Made by a program: the position numbers and the translations under genes. Positions 39,601 to 51,600 of a stretch of 64,000 nt of DNA are shown here, one piece after another. Source of the stretch: Sipunculus nudus (taxonomy: Eukaryota > Annelida > Sipuncula > Golfingiida > Sipunculidae); assembly GCA_026874595.1 (NCBI GenBank), contig CM049310.1:40119558-40183557 (forward strand), written 5' to 3'. The first letter of the stretch is position 1; each line of letters opens with the position of its first letter. A model generated the notes under the pieces. It was not told the origin of the DNA. It saw only the letters and a program-made list of their open reading frames with translations, and searched no databases.

Positions 39601-42600
39601 TTTTGTTATCTCTAATATGACAATTATGTTAGGATATGAATAATATTATTTATTCACTGAACAGTTTGTAAATCTGATTGGCAGCTTACAACAATCGTGA
39701 TGGAGGGATCTCGTACCTGAACACAGGATGGAGCAGCACGCTCAACAGTTATAACCGACGAATCCTCACACAGGAGGCTGATCTTGTCACAACTCATGGT
39801 AAGGCTGTACACAAAAAAATATTTTAGTTCATTTTCCATACATTTAAGATTTCTTTAAGGGAAACTGTGCCAAAGCACAAATGAGCAACATTACCAAGTA
39901 ACTGGTCTTCATTTGCATATTAAAATTGATCCACTAAAAATGAAAGTGAGAAATCCATCCAACAATAATTTTGTGTGTGTGTGTGTGGCCTGGCAGTTTA
40001 TATAGTCAGGCACAACTCACAGTGGTGCAGTTTATATATATTCAGGCACAATTGATTGTGCAGTTCATATAGCAAAGAGTTTTGCAAATGGTGCTTATCA
40101 CCACTTGAAAACTGGATATCACAAAAGAGGATATCATTTATATGGCTGCCACAAATTATTGATATTCATAGATTATGAATATCATAAAATAAATGACAAA
40201 TATTGTCATAATTAATTTATATTTTTACTTTACAAATACCTTATTAGATAAGATATCCTCATCACTCAGTATATAATATTTTAGGATATTTGTATTAATT
40301 AAGAGTTTTGTGTGGAGTGTTTTTGATTATGCAGGCAAATGTTCTCATTAAGTTCAAACTGAATAATAAAAACTCTCCATGAATAAATTTTGTTACCTCT
40401 CATTTTAATTCAAATCTTTACTGTTTAATTTACAAAAAAAGCATGTTAAAAGTACATTATTTGTAATTATCTCTTTTCATGTGTGACACCACAGAATTTG
40501 GTGAGTATTAATCAATATTTATATCAATACTTTGTTTATCATCATATATGAGCGGATCCTTTACACCCTCTGATTGAATAGACAATCATTCGATGACAAG
40601 AGTGTAGCTGTAATGGAGGATTTCTCATTTAATCATTGTATGCAAAGTGTTTTGTCATTAATGGTGAAGTAAAATTGCCAGATATTTACACAAAAAACCT
40701 AGATATTTCAAGTTACAGGACACATTATAAATATCACAGTCATTTTGGTCCCTTATTGTAATATATGAGTAATATGTTCCATAAAAACTAGTTCTTTATG
40801 ATATTGCTTTAAACCCATCAGCAGATGGCTTTAGATTTAATGTACAAATTGTATATTGGCTCTTAATTAATTTTGTAATTAAAAAAAAGTGAACAACAAT
40901 TAAAAATCCATATCTGAAATACCTGCAAACCTTAAAGGAGCATTATAACGATTGACAGGGAGATTATTTTAATTATTATATCTTGGGTCATTGACATGAT
41001 ATGGATGTACTCTGAAGGTCATAACTGGGGGAGTGAGCACGATCCCGGGAGTGCTGAGTGTTCACCGCCTGCAGACAGCGGTGGCAAGTTCATCATGTAT
41101 ACATACTCTGTATCAGGGTATGACCCCAACAACAAGGTCAGTACAGTACCTGTTATAAATACCACACCCCCTCCATATCCTTGTGTCAGATTAAAGGGGC
41201 CTATTCCTATATCTGATGTCTGTTAAATGAAAAAAAAATGTTTGTCAACATTGGCGCATATACTGTGTTTACTTACAGTTTGTATGTGTATTAACTCATA
41301 CATTCTCTAATCCCCACCCCTGCCAATGTATCAACTCTTTCTGTGGAAAAACATCAACCTGATATCCACTTTATAAACACAAGACAGAGAGGTTCATCAT
41401 GGTATATCTTCTGATCTACAGTATATACAGAACAAAACAATATTTAACAAGCACCACTTTATTCTAAATAAAAGTACAGAAAAGCTTCTAAAATCAGTGT
41501 CTCTTTATCTTTCAGGTCTTCTCTCCGTGCAGCCGAAGGTCAATTCAAGCAGTGCTCAAGGTCAAATCACACAAATGTTTTACAAGTAAGTTCAAAACCA
41601 TTGTATCCTGATAGTTTTTACATTTCATACGGGTAATTTTCTGGATTTTTTAATTTTTTAGCATTTTATATGGTATTAATGTGATTTATATGCAAGATAT
41701 GTTGAAATTTAATAACAAAATGTATATGTTCATAAAAGACAGTTTAGTTAGATCACTTGTATTGACACTGTTAGATTTGAGTGTTGTAATAATGTTTTAA
41801 TATAAAATTAAAACTACTTGTCATAGACACTTAAAATTTCGTTACACTATCTGGCTTTTATCTCAATAATGAAATGACATGTATTGAATAATTTACTATT
41901 ATATTTTCTCCCAGAAAAGTCTATCAAGTACCCACTCATATTTTCTTTAAGAAAATAAAATAACCTTAATCATAATGTTATAGAAATAAACCTACATAAC
42001 TGCCCTAAAGCATTTATGTTATACTAATCATATCAAATCAATACTACTTATATATTATGGGGCATCCATGTACAGAAGAACCTTGAATTTCCATATCTCA
42101 TTATTCCAAATAATCGTTTTCTTTAATTTAAATTGAGGAACCAAAACTTATCTCTATTAACCAAAAGTTGAATAACGGCAATCAAAAAAATATTTTTCCT
42201 AAATTACGGGATGTGATTCCGAGGATAAATATCTGAGTGCCAGAAATTCATTGGATATAAACGCTACCCTTGCAAGCTGTATGTATATACAGAATATTGC
42301 TCATTTTCTTTTTAAAATAGATTACATAATTATAAATGGTTTGCTGTTTTTTGTATAAAAATAAGATTTAAAAAAAATGTTACTAACTAGCATATTGGAA
42401 CCTTAATATGCCCACCTGTACCTGTAGTAATAGTATACTTCTTTAAGAAAGGTGTACCTCACTTATCCTTAACCTCAAATATTGGAAAAATTATTTTGGC
42501 CCCTAAACTATTCAGATAATTGAGGTTCTACTGTAGTTAAAAAATCATACATTCAATGCCATCAGCTGATATGCAATATATTGTCCCTTATAATCAGACT

Positions 42601-45600
42601 CATTGCCAAATTAAATTAATTCAGGAAATACTGTTCATTTGGTCTCTATTGTGAAAGTTAATTAGATCTGATAAATTATTATTATTTTATCATTAATCAT
42701 TTTGTAGTTTAATACTATTACTATTTGGTAAATAGAAAAAGGTGAGGCGTACTGTGGAAATCACCGTGTGGAGAAAGATGAGGAGTGTGATGGAGGATTA
42801 TTAATGACGGGGAACAAGGATCCATGTTGTTATAAAGACTGTAAGCTCAGAGGATCAGCAGAATGCAGGTAAATGATACATTCAGTATTACCTCCACTTA
42901 CACTGTCAACCTTTACAAGTGAATGATGTGTACAATAGAACCCCATTAATACTACCACAAGTATTCAGGTAAATGATGTGTACAATAGAACCCCATTAAT
43001 ACTACCACTAGTATTCAGGTAAATGATGTGTACAATAGAACCCCATAAATACTACCACAAGTATACAGGTAAATGATGTATACAGTAGAACTCCATGAAT
43101 ACTACCACAAGTGTACAGGTAAATGATGTGTACAATAGAACCCCATGAATACTACCACAAGTATTCAGGTAAATGATGTGTACAATAGAACCCCATAAAA
43201 ACTACCACAAGTATACAGGTAAATGATGTATACAGTAGAACCCCATGAATACTACCACAAGTATTCAGGTAAATGATGTGTACAATAGAACCCCATGAAT
43301 ACTACCACAAGTATACAGGTAAATGATGTATACAGTAGAACTACATGAATACTACCACATGTATACAGGTAAATGATGTGTACACTAAAACCCCATGTAT
43401 ACTACCACATGTATACAGGTAAATGATGTGTACAGTAAAACCCCATGAATACTCACCACATGTATACAGGTAAATGATGTTTACAGTAAAACCCCATGAA
43501 TACTCACCACACGTATACAGGTAAATGATGTGTACAGTAAAACCCCTTGAAAATTACCAAATCTATAGAGATAAATGATGTATACAGTACATTTATAAAC
43601 CATTTGGCTTGCTTTGAGAATCATCATAATTTAAATTCTGCCTTGCAGTTGGTATGGATATATAGTTAGCTTTAACCTGTAGAGTGCAGCCTTCTGAGTA
43701 GAGACACTGGCAGGACATTTACCCCCCCCCCCCCCAACAGAGATCTGTTGATATTGTAAAGGCCAGAGTTATGGAACTGCTTCAAGTTTCCATAAGAGAG
43801 TAGTTTCCAGAATAAAGAGACATTAGTTAAGAGAGAATTCTCTATGGTTAGACACAGGCTAAAGACCTTAAAGCCAGCTGTCCACCTACCACTTCTATAG
43901 AATTTGATTTCTGGCTTACTCTGCTTACCTGTTATTGTTCTCTAGGTATTCCATGTTAAGTAAGTTCTTATAACACCTATGTGGTGGATGTATGAGCCTG
44001 CTTATCTGCAAGCTTATCGTAAACACAGCAATGTTGACTAACTGTTAAAACATGTAACCTAAGGTTGTTGGTTGCATATGTGTGGAAGTTGAATGGTCAC
44101 AGTGGGATCATCATTTTATTGCGTAAACATAATTGTGAGTTTTTCTGTATTAATGAGAATTTTCACTGTTAAAGTTTATTCGCCAGAGTAAGCCAACTGA
44201 AAATTTTCCCTTATTGGGCCTATTATTGCCCATTCTGCCTCGTTCCGTATATTTCCGTTTCCTGTAATCACTTTTTTCTTCCGGCGTCAGCCATGATGGA
44301 TGTGTGATCACACTCTGCGCGATTCGTCCACTGTTTTGGTTTGTACAGGTAGGTTTGCCAACTGAACTGTAAGTTGTGTTTCTTTTTCCCTTCCCGCCAT
44401 GGAGAACCCCACTTATTGTGTTTCTTGTGGTTCCTTAATCCCTGCTTGGGATTCTCACCCCACTTGTTTCACCTGCCGTTCAAACAATGACTCTTGCTGG
44501 GGTCCGGCGGATCCCTGTTTCTACTGTCAGACATGGTCTTCTGACAAGTGGGCATTTTTTCACGATTGGTCCCGTTCCCTGGTGGTGAGGGGTTCCCCTT
44601 CCACGCTTCCTTTATCTGGTCCCGTGGTTGCCTCTTGGGGGGGGGGGGGGGGGGGGGGAGCCTACCCTGGGTGAACGCAACACGGCCGTGTTACGTTCCC
44701 CATCTGTTACCACTGGTACCATTACCTCCCTGGTAGTTTCGACGGCCAAGTCCTTACTTTCCCATTTCCATAAGCGGAAGTCTTCCCCAGTTCACGCGGC
44801 TCCCCGTGCCAAAGGCCCGTCTGCTTATTCCATCTTGCATAAATTATCTAGGTTTTGCTTGTCACTGATGTTGGATCTAGACAATTCGTCTAGACCCGAG
44901 TCCATTCGTCCGGCGGCCTCGCCTGTTCCCCCGGTGCTTTCCCCCAGGCCGTTATCTTCACCCCCGGCCCCTCGCCGGCTTCCTTCCTTCTCCCCTGTGC
45001 CGCCCGGGGCCGTCCCGCTGGTTCGCCCGGGCCTTCCTGGTGTGCAGGTAAGTGATTCTGGCCCTCCTGCATCCCTTTCCTTTCAGCAGCCCTCACTTCC
45101 GGTGACTCCGGCTGCTCCGGTGGTCCGTTCGGCGTTCCCCGGCCGGCCGGCTCTTTCTTTCAGGCCCCGTGTGCTGTGCCGACTGCGACTCCGGTTCCTG
45201 GGTCTTCCCGGGTGGTTCCTGCTGCTGACCAGCCCTCGGCTTCTTTTTTTCAGCCTCAGGTCGTTCCGGTTCCACGGGTTTCCCTGGATCCCCCTTCCCG
45301 GGGTTCTCCAGCGTCCCCGTCCTCTCACACTGCCGATCCCGCCCTGGCACAGTATCAGTGGTCTGAGATGGCTCTGCAACGCCAGGCTTGGCGTACGCGC
45401 AAATCTGCGCTCCTGGACCTTGTTGCTACCTCCACTCAGGAGGCCCAACCTGATGGTCCGAAGTTCCGTCGTTTACAGCCTCGGACTTCCACGGCGTCGG
45501 CAGCCGGTTCTTATTTGAATCCGGCCGCCCTTCAATCACCTTCTTCCACCATCTGCGACCTCTTTTTGACCGCGCCTTGGAGCGCTCAGATTGTCAGGCC

Positions 45601-48600
45601 CGCCTCTGCTCGGCTTCTCTCGTGCCCCGGCCGTCCTTCCGCGTCCTGCAGTCTCGCCCTTCTTGTGTGACTCCCTCTTCGGCTCGTCGCACTCCTGCTC
45701 AGTCTTCCCATCCATCCGGCCGTACCAGCTGTTCCCAGCCATTTCGTGGTCGTTCCTCCAAGCGGGGTTCAACCAAGAAATGACTCGTCGATCCTGTTGG
45801 CGCTCGTCTCAGCGCCCATTTTCCCGCTTGGGCGGGCATCACGTCACATCGGTTAGTTCTCAGCACTATAAAGTTTGGTTTCCGTCTTATGTTTTTGCAC
45901 GCTCCTCCCGTCACCCTGCACATGTTCTACACTCCGCCTCCATCCGATCCCGTCAAATGCCTCACTTTGGAGGAGGCGTTTCAATCTATGCTCGACAAGA
46001 GGGCGATTTTCGAGGTTTCCCCGTCCACCATGGTGTTTTACTCTCGCCTATTTCTTGTTCCCAAGCCGCACGGGCGGTGGCGCCCCATGTTTGATCTAAA
46101 GCACCTGAATTTGTTCATCGCCCCGCCGCTGTTTCGGATGTTCAATATTCATGCGGTTCTCCGCATAGTCCGTCGGATGGATTGGGCGTTCAAATTAGAC
46201 CTTACGGATGCCTATTTTCACGTTCCAATCGATCCATCTTCTCAACCGTTTCTTCGTTTTGCATATCAGAACCGCGTTTTTCAATTCCGGGCTCCATGGT
46301 TCTCAGTTTACTTCAGAACCTTTGCTTTTTTGTCAATGCGGAGAAATCCCTTCTCACTCCCACACAGTCCCTGCAGTTTCTGGGTGTCACGCTCGATTTT
46401 GCGTCCAGCACTGCGTCGCTCCCGCGCGCTTTTGCTATCAAACTCCGCAGGCAGATTAGTTCCTTTCTCGCGTTGCCCGTGTCAACTCTCGGACCGCGGC
46501 TTCTCTGCATGGCATTCTCAACTGGGCCGCCACTTTTATCCCGTTTGGTCGGCTATTCCTCCGTCCGGTTCAGTCTCTCCTGCGCCGTCGCGGCCTTCTA
46601 TGTTTCACCTCGGTTTGTCCTACAGTCTTCCCGTTTCAGCTCATGTGGAGGTCCCTTCATCCCTGGCTGGACCTTCCCTTTCTCATGCAGGGAGTTCCTT
46701 TTTCTCAGGAAATCGATTGCCCCATGTATACTGACGCGTCTCTCCTCGGTTGGGGGTGCCCATATGGCCGATTTTCGCGCCTCGGGGGTCTGGTCCCCGT
46801 CGGAATGTCTCCTGCATATCAATGTCCTAGAACTTTGTGCAGTCCGTCGCGCGATCTCCCACTGGTCCCCCTGGTTGCTCAGCCGTCACATTCTCGTCCA
46901 GGCCGACAACACCACGGTCGTGGCATATATCAACAGGCAGGGCGGTACTCGGTCTCCCTCTCTGATGCAGGAGCCCTACCTCTTGTTCGATCTGTGCATT
47001 TCTCTCCGGGCCTCGATTCCGGGCATGTCGAACATTCTTGCCAACGCCCTTACCCGTCGCCCTGCGTCTCTTCCTCTGCCGGTGCTCCTTCCGCTCCCGG
47101 TCGTGCGGAGTATTTTCACTCGTCTGGGGCGTCCGGAATTCAATCTATTCGATTTCCCGTCTCCCCGACACCCCTCCGTCCGTGTGGTCTCACCGGTTTC
47201 TCTTCGCGTTTCTGGTTCCTCATCTCATCGGCCGTATCCTTCTCCACCTGTTCCGCGTGGACCAGACGGATCTCCTCCTCCTCCTACCGTTACATCCAGC
47301 TGCCCCCTGGTTTCCTCTGTGGCGCTCGCTTCTCTCCCGCCCAACGCTTCTTCTACCGCTCTGGATGGATCTCCCATCATTCCCACGAGCAAGTCGCCCA
47401 TTTCGGTCGTGCCCTCTGTGCACATGTGTACTCTCATCGGACGCCTCAAGGATCAGGGCATTTCAAGTCCGGCTGCTCTCCTTGCCTCGGCTCCCCGTCC
47501 CCGTTCTTCGGACCGCATCTATGACTCCCGGTGGCGTCTCTTCACCGGTTGGGCGTCTACCCCACCGAATCTCTCCTTTAGCTCCGTCGCTTGCGGCGGT
47601 TTTGGATTTTTTTGTGTTTTTACTGCAGGATAAACATTTATCCTATCCGTCTCTGCGTGGCTATCATGCCGCCCTGCTGTCCGTGCTCCTTCCGCTAGGT
47701 CACGATAGTGTCCTTCATCATCCGTTGGTGACAGATTTTCTCAAGGGGGTTAATGCCCGCGCGTCTCGTCCTCGCTATGTTGCAACTTCCTGGCGCCTGG
47801 ACATTGTCTTACGTCACCTCCGAGAACCCCCTTATGAGCCCCTGTGTTCGGCACATCTTCTGCATTTGTCTCGGAAAACCGTTTTTCCTCCTAGCTCTTG
47901 CGTCTGCCAGTTGCCACTCTGAGCTTAATGCCCTAGTGGCTGATTCGAAATTCACGCAAATTGCGGCCGACGGTTCGTCGGCCACCCTACATTTTCCTCC
48001 GGATTTTTATAGAAAGAACCAAAATTTCGATGATCCTCCGTCAGCTTGGCACGTTCCGGCCCTCCCTGACGGTCAATACCATTACGGGGCTACAAATTGC
48101 CCGGTTCGTGCTTTACGTTACTATCTTAAAGCTACTCATTCTTCACGGGGGGCGGGGGGGGGGGGGCGCAAGAAGTTGTTAATTTCAACAAAAGTCACCA
48201 CTTCAAACAAAGAAATTAGTCCTATCACCATTAGTGCGTGGCTAAAAGCTACTATTGTCGCCGCCTATGAGTCGGCTTCTCCATCAACTTTAGAGCAGCT
48301 TCACATCAAGTCTCATGATATTCAAGCTCTTTCTACATCGTTGGGCCATTTCTCGGGAATTTCCCCAAATCAACTGGTCAAGAAAGGCTATTGGAAACCC
48401 CTTCTACCTTCACCCACTTTTATCTCAAGGATGTTCAGTTACAAGCTTCGGGCCTTTATTCCTTGGGCCCTGTGATTGCGGCAGGTGAGGGCTTACAGTT
48501 TTCCAGGCCGTCATCGCCTTCTACGTCTGTTCCGGCAGCGCCGTCTAATCTGCTCCATCCCAGCACTGATGTTCTCATCATTCCGTCGTTCCAGGTAGGT

Positions 48601-51600
48601 GTCCCCTCCCCAAGGTTTATCTGTTCTATTCTCATTAATACAGAAACAGCTCACAATTATGTTTACGTAATAAAATCCCCCCATTCCCTCCCTGTGAATG
48701 GTGGTTTTGTTAGTAAACTGTTGTGAGCTTTTCTGTATTACAAACAACGCTCCCTCCCGGTCCACTTCCGTCCGCCTTCGAAAAATGTGATTACAGGAAA
48801 CAGAAGTGTGACCTAGATACAAGAGAACGAGGCGGAATGGGCGATAATAGGCCCAATAAGGGAAAATTTTCGGTTGGCTTACTCTGGCGTATAAACTTTA
48901 ACAGAGAAAATTCTCATTAATACAGAAAAGCTCACAACAGTTTACTAACAAAACCACCATTCACAGGGAGGGAATGGGGGGGGGGGGGGTTTTCTGGCCT
49001 GTATTTTTATAAAAGGTTCAAGGTATTATCTTTAGTTAATAGACACCTAATATATCAGAATAGGCTCCTTTAAGGTGACCATGGTAACTGCTTTTAGCTG
49101 TAAAAATTCTGTTTTCAGTGACGCAAACCACCGGTGCTGTAGGAACTGCAAGATTATTTCTAAGTCTGAGTATGAGGTGTGTCGTGTCAGCACCAGTCTC
49201 GATGCCAGCTGCTGGAACACTACATATTGTGGATATCCTTTTACAAGACAAAATTGACAAAAGACTCTAAAAGATGAGTTGACTATCTACTGATCAGACT
49301 TAAACTTACAAAGGTTATGCTGTAAAACATGTTATTTTCGCGAAACACAAATTTTGCAAATTCACAAGGTCTGACCATTTGCAAGCATGTAATTTTTCTG
49401 AATTGCTTTTGGTACATTTTCACACACAGAAAAACAAATAGTTACATTGAGATAGAAAATTTATGTTGGCAAAAGCCAAGCTTGGCTATGGTTGACTACA
49501 CAGGTCAGTATGCATTTTATTGTGCTTACACAATCAGGTGGACAGTTTGTGGGGTGTCCCTGTATAATTAGTGTTCAACAATGTCCTGGCAATAAATAAT
49601 TATCGACTTGTCATAATGGTCATACATCCATTACTCACTTTGATATTTAAAGGGTTATTATATCTATTTTCTGAGGAGAACTATTCATCAGCTTGTCATA
49701 ATGGTTTTAATTTAAGATTTAATATAAAAATTTCCAGATAAATTGAACTTCATATTCTTGTTGCATTAGGCATGCCTACCTCTAGAAGTATTATTGAGTA
49801 TGGCATGTAATTTTTGTGAGAATTTAATTTTCATGAATCGAGGTTACCTTGCGAAATTCGCAAAAATTACATGTTTGTGAACATTTCCAGTTCTACAGTA
49901 TGAGTATCATTTGCATTACATGTTAAAGTTAATATGATGTCTTTCCATATGCATACTTCATTTTTTATCAATTATATAAATATACAACCTGTTTAATTAA
50001 TTTTAAAAGAAAAATACCAATCATTGATGTAACCAATGAATGGCACACTACAAGTATGTGGTATCATACATGTCATGATATGGAGTAGCACAGTATAGTC
50101 AGTCACAGGTTATAATAGATAAATAGGGTGATGTTCAATATGAGTCTTTTCCTTAACATCACTACTGGAGAGAAGGACTGTCCAGAGGCAGAGCATGCAA
50201 ATAATGGAACACCATGTTTGGAAAGGTAAGGATGCAGAAACTAAACATAACTCCTGCACTTAAGGTATAACATGTTTTTTCATCTTTGACTGTATCCACT
50301 CTAGCAAATAATCTTGAACATGAATCAAATTACTCTGTCTGCTTGGCTGCTAATCCACATCAGTTTGGTTTACTGTAGTCTGCTTGAAAGCCAGTCAACT
50401 GCAGTTTCAGTTTACTTTATACATATGACATAATCCCTCCTGTGAAATATTACTTTTTGCAGTACAGTATACATATACACAACCAAGTGCGGACAGCAAA
50501 CTCACATGTTATTGATCAAACCGGTTAAGGCTTCTGTTAAGCAAACTGCAGTACGGACACGAAGCATTCTACTTTCAGACTAAATTAAACTGGATCAGTT
50601 TAATCTGATTTATATGCAAACCAAATATGGCAACTGCCTTCAACATCCTTCTGCCTTGTCAAAGGAACATCCTGATGTCAAGTTAGGGTGAAGGAGAATA
50701 AAATGTTCTAATAAAATATAATAAATAACAATGTACTTTATATTTGCCTATTTTTTTTTAAGAAAAAAAAATTTAATTCATCAATAGAGAGATATACAAA
50801 ATATATGTTATTACATCAGATAAAATACCCATGCACATGCTGAAGGTGATTTTGTCTCAGCATAAATGATCTGTGCAAATGAAGGAGACAATAAGAACAC
50901 ACTATTAACATTTTACCTGTGCAGGTACACTGCACCTTTTTGACTGATTGTAAAGGTAAAGGTAGAGTGGTTTATATTCTATATTCTGATATCCATGACA
51001 ACATCAGTCTTGTCCAACTTTACACTTTGCTTTCCTGGTCTTTCCTTTGGTAAACTTTTCTCAGCGCCCTTGTGAGCGTACTACCCAAGCAACCATTATA
51101 GGCACTGGAAGGTTATTCATATTACATTTGCCTGCCGCCCATCACCAGTATCCTTTCACTCCTGGGTTGAGAGAGCACACACTTGTGGTAAAGACTTTGG
51201 CCAGGAGCCTTAGCACAGAAGGCAGTCAGATCAGAACATGAACCCATAACCTTGCGGTCACAAGTCCAGCACATTAACTAACCATTATTATACCATGTTG
51301 CAAATTTTCAATTTGATTGTCTGCTATTCTTTGGGCCAGTTAGGTAATGTTTGCTGAGAAAAAAGGTGGTAGCCTTAATCTTCTAAAGGAACCTGGTTAA
51401 TAAATAGGGCTTAACATTAAATATAAGATATGTTATTATTTTCAGAGTTTGAGATGATTAAATAGGGCATGGCTCCTGCCCAAAAGATTTGTCTTTGGAT
51501 GTTGATGCATGTCACTAGTTTGATGAGAAAAAATATGTTCACATAAAAAATATTTTAAATCTGATTTACATTTCACTTGTAAAGTAAGTGCTAAATATAA

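Larger units (their letters stand above)
44113..48990 (+). mobile_element. DIRS-type tyrosine-recombinase retroelement (fossil)
   Basis: About 4.9 kb, inserted in intron 15 in sense orientation. Parts: inverted terminal repeats (about 44113-44270 and 48785-48990, roughly 94% alike by eye over about 110 bp); a Cys-rich Gag-like start (44399-44560, [20 protein letters not shown]); a reverse transcriptase region near 45960-46330 ([14 protein letters not shown]); an RNase H region near 46700-47070; a tyrosine recombinase near 47620-48474; and an internal complementary region (about 48625-48742) that matches both outer ends. This layout is diagnostic of DIRS. The coding parts are spread over several frames, so it appears broken in several places. 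It is much richer in G+C than its host intron. DIRS ends need not start identical, so age is uncertain; it looks moderately young. Confidence 0.9.

Noticed and set aside
41003-41017. Extending exon 13 upstream to supply the missing zinc-motif residues
   Set aside because: The contiguous codons read Y-S-E before G-H, so the needed H-E-x spacing is not met and no suitable AG exists. The 6-nt exon at 40495 fits perfectly.
42906-43590. Regular 50-bp array as a CRISPR-like structure
   Set aside because: The whole unit is repeated with no unique spacers, in a eukaryotic intron. It is a minisatellite.
45083-45923. Long minus-strand frames in the G+C-rich element
   Set aside because: Antisense shadows of the DIRS coding region, Arg/Pro-rich because of base composition.
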